Shown here: in pieces, positions 1 through 4,044 of the stretch
Layout: each line of letters starts with the position of its first letter
Position numbering within the stretch: position 1 is the first letter of the stretch
Assembly: GCA_937897315.1 (NCBI GenBank)
Contig: CALCNS010000162.1
Location: 1 to 6,890, forward strand
DNA: 6,890 bases
Direction: 5' to 3'
Source: an uncultured Bacillota bacterium
GTDB lineage: Bacteria; Bacillota; JAAYKD01
The notes under the pieces: model-generated
The model's input: the letters and a program-made list of their open reading frames with translations, nothing else
The model's database searches: none
What the model was told of the DNA's origin: nothing
Program-made: the position numbers and the translations under genes

Positions 1-375
1 CTGGAGGGTCACCGGTTGCTTGCTGGCGATAATCGGCAACGTTTCTAACGTCGTTGCCGATAGTTTGCGGGGTTTGTTTAGGGTTTGCATAAATTCCTTG
101 AGTAAACCGGCGAATTTTTTTTTGGTGACAATTTGCCACCCCTCGGCAATCGCAACCAAGCTACAGCCGCGCGTCTCATCGGCTTCCCACTGCTCCGATA
201 TGGCTTGCATTTGTGCATTGGTTTCCTCTAACGGCTTTCCCAATAACTCTGCCAAGCGTTCGCTAGGAACCGGGTCTCCACTAATAAACAAAAACGCTTC
301 AATGAGCCCCTCTTCCATGTCCTTCGCGATGCGATTCAGTGGCAGAGATTGATTCTGTTGACTGTCCGTTTCCAT
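1..375 (-). CDS. scpB: Segregation and condensation protein B, N-terminal part (C-terminus beyond window)
   Basis: ScpB forms a dimer of tandem winged-helix proteins that binds the middle of the ScpA kleisin and completes the SMC-ScpAB condensin, which organises and segregates the chromosome. The window holds 125 codons, open to the left edge. Visible family marks are IEAFLFISGDPV (residues 25-36), the first winged-helix domain ending near CSLVAIAEGWQIVTKKKFA (71-89), and LETLPIIASKQPVT (110-123). The last matches the very conserved start of the second winged-helix domain, usually LETLAIIAYKQP; here P114 and S118 replace Ala and Tyr. The start at 375 follows an AGGGG at 389-385, nine bases away, and overlaps scpA by 77 bases. 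Met20 (ATG 318-316) is a real alternative: it leaves the usual few residues before the first conserved helix and cuts the overlap to 20 bases, but its AAGG lies only two bases upstream. Identity is secure; the start is not. Confidence 0.93.
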   Translation of the reverse strand, partial: METDSQQNQSLPLNRIAKDMEEGLIEAFLFISGDPVPSERLAELLGKPLEETNAQMQAISEQWEADETRGCSLVAIAEGWQIVTKKKFAGLLKEFMQTLNKPRKLSATTLETLPIIASKQPVTLQ

Positions 376-1078
376 TTGAAAACACCCCTATCCATAACTC
401 TCCGTAGGGAGTTGTTTGTTCAATGTGTAATTGCTGCAAGCGCACGAGTTCGAGCAGTGCTAAAAAAGTAGCCACCAATAAGTTTCTGCTGCTTCCTGGT
501 CGGAATAACTGCTGAAAGCGAATACGTCCTTGAAATTGCCCTACTCTTTGCATCAAATAATCCATTTGATTTTCCAAGTCGTATTCATCTACCGGAATCA
601 CTTCATTGGGTTCCTCACTCAAGGACTCCGTTGCCAAGACCTTTTGAAACGCTTGCAACAAATCCATGAGACCGGTTTGGCGCAATCGATCTTGGGGTTC
701 TATGCCTAAGATATGATCATCCGATTCTCTCGATAACCAGTTAGCCCGTTCCTCTGCCAGTTCCGATAATTTCTTGGCGGTTTGTTGAATGAGGCGATAT
801 TCTTCCAAATGGGCTTCTCGGTCATACGGTTCTTCTTCTACTTCCACTATGGGTTTGGGTAATAGAAGTTGCATTTTCCACTCCAGCAAAATCGCCAATA
901 AAACCATCCAGGAAGACGCTTCTTCGCTGTTGAAACCGGTTTGCTGCCATTGGTCTATCATCTCGTTCAGCCAATCGGTAATCCTAACCTGTAGTACTTT
1001 TTCTTTGTCTTTGCGAATGGTTTCCACCGTATCTTCCGGCGCTTGAAGAAAATTCAAATCCAAATGGTGAGAAGACAT
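299..1078 (-). CDS. scpA: Segregation and condensation protein A (kleisin)
   Basis: ScpA is the kleisin of bacterial condensin. Its N-terminal helices bind the neck of one SMC head, its C-terminal winged helix caps the other head, and ScpB sits on the middle. The product is 259 residues, close to the family's usual 240-260. Seen here are WMVLLAILLEWKMQLLLPKP (57-76), matching the conserved 'AA.LL..KS..LLP' helix, an acidic linker (about 77-92), a coiled middle region, and the C-terminal winged helix with RIRFQQLF (185-192), SSRNLLVATFLALLELVRL (196-214) and YGELWI (225-230). Two oddities: the near-invariant N-terminal FEGPLDLLL motif is reduced to QAPEDTVE (12-19), and a hydrophilic 29-residue tail (231-259) follows the point where ScpA proteins normally end. 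That tail is encoded largely in DNA that also encodes the start of scpB in another frame. The start is well supported by a strong ribosome site at 1093-1087, and the gene lies 12 bases after the M50 peptidase. Confidence 0.92.
   Translation of the reverse strand: MSSHHLDLNFLQAPEDTVETIRKDKEKVLQVRITDWLNEMIDQWQQTGFNSEEASSWMVLLAILLEWKMQLLLPKPIVEVEEEPYDREAHLEEYRLIQQTAKKLSELAEERANWLSRESDDHILGIEPQDRLRQTGLMDLLQAFQKVLATESLSEEPNEVIPVDEYDLENQMDYLMQRVGQFQGRIRFQQLFRPGSSRNLLVATFLALLELVRLQQLHIEQTTPYGELWIGVFSNGNGQSTESISATESHREGHGRGAH
396..413 (-). promoter_or_regulatory. Possible small hairpin just upstream of the scpB start
   Basis: In the transcript, AACTC-CC and GG-GAGTT can pair around a three-base loop (TAC) with one bulged A, giving a seven-pair stem. 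It lies in the last conserved codons of scpA, ending seven bases before the AGGGG at 389-385 that would serve the upstream scpB start. No U-run follows, so it is not a terminator. It may modulate scpB initiation, or be chance, since the same bases must encode the conserved PYGEL of ScpA. Confidence 0.25.
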
Positions 1079-1086
1079 AGGTGGTA

Positions 1087-1093
1087 CTCCTTA
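1087..1093 (-). promoter_or_regulatory. Strong Shine-Dalgarno site for scpA, fused to the upstream stop codon
   Basis: On the minus strand these bases read TAAGGAG, a seven-base match to the sequence complementary to the 3' end of 16S rRNA. Eight bases separate it from the scpA ATG at 1078. Its first three bases are the TAA stop codon of the M50 peptidase gene, so ribosomes finishing that gene stop directly on the scpA loading site. This supports the scpA start and suggests that translation of the two genes is coupled. Confidence 0.8.
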
Positions 1094-1726
1094 CAAAAAC
1101 ACTTGCAAGATACGCAAGAGTATATTCAGCATGAAATTCGCCAAAGGTCCTATGATATATCGATAAGCGCCGGTAAACATCATGGCAAGTAAGAGCAGAA
1201 CGCCATACTGCTGCATCCACCAAGAATACTGATACGCCAATGTCGGAGGTAACAATCCTTCCAACACTTTTGATCCATCCAAAGGAGCAATGGGGATTAA
1301 ATTAAACAGCCCCAAGTTAATATTATAGAGTAGAACACCAAACAAGAGCTTCATGACGATATCGTTTCCAAACATCTGAGCCGGTAAAAAGAAGGCAAAA
1401 GCTCCAAAGATCAACGAAGTCAGTAACGCCATGGTAAAATTCGCGAGAGGACCGGCTAATGCCACCCACAGCATTCCTTGACGCCTGTTTTTAAAATACC
1501 TCGAATCACATTGCACCGGTTTACACCAACCAAAGCGAAAAAAGACCATCATTAAAAAGCCAATGGGGTCAATATGATGGACCGGGTTCAAGGACAACCT
1601 TCCTTGAATCTTAGGAGTGGGGTCACCCAGTCGATACGATACATACCCGTGGGCAAACTCATGCACCGTCAATGCCAACAGCAAACCCGGTAAATAGAGT
1701 AAAAAATCAGAAGATAAACCTAACAT
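1091..1726 (-). CDS. Site-2-protease-family membrane metalloprotease (peptidase M50)
   Basis: This is a small integral-membrane zinc protease of the M50 (site-2 protease) family, 211 residues, of the PDZ-less type similar to Bacillus YwhC. The zinc-binding HEFAH (22-26) lies in the first membrane helix. It is followed by GDPTP (34-38), GRLSLNPVHHIDPIG (42-56), FGWCKPV (65-71), LAGPLANF (90-97) and NLIPIAPLDG (142-151), whose D150 should be the third zinc ligand. All expected catalytic residues are present. About six hydrophobic segments are visible, near 8-26, 52-66, 84-114, 124-146, 175-192 and 194-211. The start at 1726 is preceded by AAGTAGGT (1739-1732), one mismatch from a perfect ribosome site. 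It follows lysA after 24 bases and runs into the scpA ribosome site. Relatives often sit beside scpAB in Clostridia, but no substrate is known for this subfamily, so no specific pathway can be given. Confidence 0.9.
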   Translation of the reverse strand: MLGLSSDFLLYLPGLLLALTVHEFAHGYVSYRLGDPTPKIQGRLSLNPVHHIDPIGFLMMVFFRFGWCKPVQCDSRYFKNRRQGMLWVALAGPLANFTMALLTSLIFGAFAFFLPAQMFGNDIVMKLLFGVLLYNINLGLFNLIPIAPLDGSKVLEGLLPPTLAYQYSWWMQQYGVLLLLAMMFTGAYRYIIGPLANFMLNILLRILQVFL

Positions 1727-1731
1727 GAATA

Positions 1732-1739
1732 ACCTACTT
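1732..1739 (-). promoter_or_regulatory. Ribosome binding site for the M50 peptidase gene
   Basis: Minus-strand AAGTAGGT, one mismatch from AAGGAGGT, five bases before the ATG at 1726 and inside the 24-base gap after lysA. It supports this start, which also leaves the HEFAH helix complete. Confidence 0.6.
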
Positions 1740-1750
1740 TCTCACTTGTC

Positions 1751-3070
1751 CTACGAACGTAAATGCATGGGGATGCGGTCTTGTCGAACCAAGTCCTCAT
1801 ACGTTTCTCTCTCCTGAAGCATAAATACGCCTTGTCGACTTACCAACACCATAGCGGGTTTGGGAGTGCGATTATAATGGCTGGCCATGGAGTAATTATA
1901 TGCTCCTGTAGCAAACACGGCCAAGATATCTCCCGGTTCCACCGGCGGTAGCAACAAATCCTTGATTAAGATATCTCCGGTTTCACAGTGTTTGCCGGCT
2001 AAATGAACTTTTATGGTGGGCTCTTGGTTTGCTTTCTCGACCAACATGGCTTCGTAGACGGCCTGATACAGGGCGGGTCTGGGGTTATCGGACATCCCAC
2101 CATCGATACTAAGGTAGTGACGAATACCGGGCACTTCTTTTAATGAACCGATACGATATAGTGTCAATCCGGCTTCTCCCACAATGGCTCGACCCGGTTC
2201 TACGTACAAGGCTGGCAATGGCAGACCTTCACGCTGTGCTACTGCAGTGACTTGGTCCGTGATATGACGTACGACCTGTTGGGGTGTTAAAGGTGTATCG
2301 GCTGAAGTATAGCGTATGCCAATGCCCCCTCCCATATTGAGCTCTGTAACACAAACCCCAAGCTCCTTACCTACTTTGCTCATCAAACCCATCATGCGTT
2401 CTACGGCCAAACCAAAAGGTTCTTCTTCCAAAATCTGCGAACCAATATGGCAATGAAAACCGGTTAAGCATAGCACCGTGCTGTTACGCAATTGAGCAAC
2501 AACTTCCAGAAGAAGGGGATCTGAAATACCGATACCAAATTTGGAATCGGTTTGGGCTGTGCGAATATACTCATGCGTGTGAGCCTCTACCCCAGGGGTC
2601 ACGCGTATCATCACCTGAACTTTTGTCTGCATTTCCTGAGCTAAGTTCTCCAGCATCGTCACTTCGTATGCATTATCGATGACAATTCTGCCCACACCTG
2701 CCTGAAGCGCATATCGAAGTTCATCTTGGGATTTATTGTTCCCATGAAATAGGATTTTTTCTGCAGGGAAGTCTGCTCGTAAAGCAGTAAAGAGTTCTCC
2801 TCCGCTTACCACATCCAAATAACAACCTTCCTGCTCCATGATGCGACATAATCCCATATTGAGCAACGCTTTCCCGGCATATACCACTCTGGCAGAAGCG
2901 TAGTCACCAAATCCTGCTTTGTATTCCCGCCAATGTTGTCTGATGAGTTCCTCATCCATGACATACAGCGGGGTACCAAACCGGAGTGCCAAATCGGCTA
3001 AAGGAATACCACGAATCTCCAACTGACCTTTTTCATTGACCTGACATTGTGCAGGCAGAACGGGTGCCAT
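1751..3070 (-). CDS. lysA: Diaminopimelate decarboxylase
   Basis: LysA decarboxylates meso-2,6-diaminopimelate to L-lysine, the last step of lysine synthesis; it is a cytoplasmic pyridoxal-phosphate enzyme of fold type III (alanine-racemase-like barrel plus beta domain). The 439 residues match the family's usual 420-450. The PLP lysine is K67 in VVYAGKA (62-68). Other marks are LDVVSGGEL (85-93), FHGNNKS (108-114), DSKFG (175-179), GFHCHIGSQ (204-212), the phosphate-binding glycine run NMGGGIGIRY (245-254), EPGRAIVGEAG (291-301), DGGMSDNPRPALY (323-335), the active-site Cys-Glu in GKHCETGD (359-366) and TGAYNYSMASHYN (388-400). Nothing essential is missing. R331 within NPRPALY and the CETGD motif favour diaminopimelate over ornithine or arginine decarboxylase. 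The start at 3070 has GAGGG (3081-3077) six bases upstream. Only 38 bases separate it from ftsY, so there is no room for a lysine riboswitch; expression probably follows the operon. Confidence 0.96.
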   Translation of the reverse strand: MAPVLPAQCQVNEKGQLEIRGIPLADLALRFGTPLYVMDEELIRQHWREYKAGFGDYASARVVYAGKALLNMGLCRIMEQEGCYLDVVSGGELFTALRADFPAEKILFHGNNKSQDELRYALQAGVGRIVIDNAYEVTMLENLAQEMQTKVQVMIRVTPGVEAHTHEYIRTAQTDSKFGIGISDPLLLEVVAQLRNSTVLCLTGFHCHIGSQILEEEPFGLAVERMMGLMSKVGKELGVCVTELNMGGGIGIRYTSADTPLTPQQVVRHITDQVTAVAQREGLPLPALYVEPGRAIVGEAGLTLYRIGSLKEVPGIRHYLSIDGGMSDNPRPALYQAVYEAMLVEKANQEPTIKVHLAGKHCETGDILIKDLLLPPVEPGDILAVFATGAYNYSMASHYNRTPKPAMVLVSRQGVFMLQERETYEDLVRQDRIPMHLRS

Positions 3071-3076
3071 ATCAAT

Positions 3077-3081
3077 CCCTC
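3077..3081 (-). promoter_or_regulatory. Ribosome binding site for lysA
   Basis: Minus-strand GAGGG, six bases before the lysA ATG at 3070 and within the 38-base ftsY-lysA gap. It supports the chosen lysA start. The rest of that gap shows no hairpin, terminator or promoter-like pair of boxes. Confidence 0.6.
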
Positions 3082-3108
3082 TTCTCCACGGTTGTCTTTT
3101 GAATGGTG

Positions 3109-4044
3109 TTATGCTAAATGGGAACGTCGATCAAACAGGGCCTGAACAAAATATGCCGGTTCGAAATCTTTTAAATCGTCAATTCCTTCTCCCAAACCAA
3201 CCAATTTGACCGGAATATTCAACTGGTGACAGATGGCAATCACGATGCCACCTTTGGCGGTACCGTCGAGTTTGGTGAGTGCCAAAGCCGAAACTTGAGA
3301 CACTTCCCGAAAGGCTTTGGCTTGTAACACAGCATTTTGACCGGTTGTCGCATCCAATACCAATAAGGTTTCGTGAGGAGCATCGGGGATTTCCCGGCGG
3401 ATAATACGATATATTTTGTTCATCTCTTCCATAAGATGCGATTTATTATGTAATCTCCCGGCGGTGTCGATTAGAATAAGATCCGCTTGTCTGGCCTTCC
3501 CTGCATTGATGGCATCAAACACTACGGCGGCGGGGTCGGCTCCGGCTTGATGCCGAATCATTTCCACACCGGCAAGGTCACACCAAATCCCAAGCTGATC
3601 AATGGCTGCGGCACGAAACGTATCTGCTGCCGCAACAAGGACTTTCAACCCCTGTTGTTGATAGCGATTGGCTAGTTTTCCGACCAGGGTGGTTTTTCCA
3701 ACACCGTTCACACCCACGACTAAGAGGATATTCAGCCGACCGGGAACCACGTTCAAAGGAGAAGGTTCTTTTCCCAGCATGGCTGCCATTTCTTCTTGTA
3801 GTACTTCTTTAACTTTATCGCCGCTCTCAATACGCTCTTTCTTTACCCGAGTTCTTAGCTTTTGCAGTAAAGCATCGGCTGTCTGAACGCCTAAATCTGC
3901 AGAAATCAATACTTCTTCGAGCTCGATAAATAAGTCTTCATCTACCTTTTGAAACGAGAGGAAGACTTGTTCTAACTTACCCACAAAAGCTTCCTGTGTC
4001 TTCACTAAGCTTTGTTTCAGTTTTGCAAAAAAACTCAATCCCAT
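3109..4044 (-). CDS. ftsY: Signal recognition particle receptor FtsY
   Basis: FtsY is the membrane-associated SRP receptor. Its GTPase pairs with that of Ffh to hand ribosome-nascent-chain complexes to the Sec translocon. Numbering from the ATG, the protein has 311 residues: a helical N domain with KVDEDLFIELEEVLISADLG (33-52), then the G domain with P-loop GVNGVGKTT (111-119), DTFRAAA (141-147), DTAGR (193-197), DATTGQNA (231-238), TKLDGTAKGG (257-266) and GLGEGIDDLKDF (283-294). All GTPase motifs are intact. It lacks the long acidic A domain of enterobacterial FtsY, as in Bacillus. The ATG shares one base with the smc stop (TGATG), but the AGGAG at 4051-4047 is only two bases from it. A TTG at 4038-4036 lies eight bases from AGGAG and would give MSFFAKLK, closely like Bacillus FtsY (MSFFKKLK). 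A GTG at 4047 is also in frame but overlaps the AGGAG. Confidence 0.96.
   Translation of the reverse strand: MGLSFFAKLKQSLVKTQEAFVGKLEQVFLSFQKVDEDLFIELEEVLISADLGVQTADALLQKLRTRVKKERIESGDKVKEVLQEEMAAMLGKEPSPLNVVPGRLNILLVVGVNGVGKTTLVGKLANRYQQQGLKVLVAAADTFRAAAIDQLGIWCDLAGVEMIRHQAGADPAAVVFDAINAGKARQADLILIDTAGRLHNKSHLMEEMNKIYRIIRREIPDAPHETLLVLDATTGQNAVLQAKAFREVSQVSALALTKLDGTAKGGIVIAICHQLNIPVKLVGLGEGIDDLKDFEPAYFVQALFDRRSHLA

Noticed and set aside
20..352. Plus-strand open frame of 110 codons at the left edge
   Set aside because: It is fully antisense to scpB and the end of scpA, whose minus-strand translations match known families.
359..1078. ScpA as a frameshifted pseudogene because of its odd N-terminus
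   Set aside because: The frame is open throughout, it has a strong ribosome site, and the conserved middle helix and C-terminal winged helix are intact.
984..1223. Minus-strand open frame bridging the M50 peptidase and scpA
   Set aside because: It is out of frame with both genes, each of which has clear family motifs and its own ribosome site, and its translation shows no domain.
3071..3108. Possible lysine riboswitch or promoter before lysA
   Set aside because: The gap is only 38 bases, far too short for the lysine riboswitch, and holds just a ribosome site.
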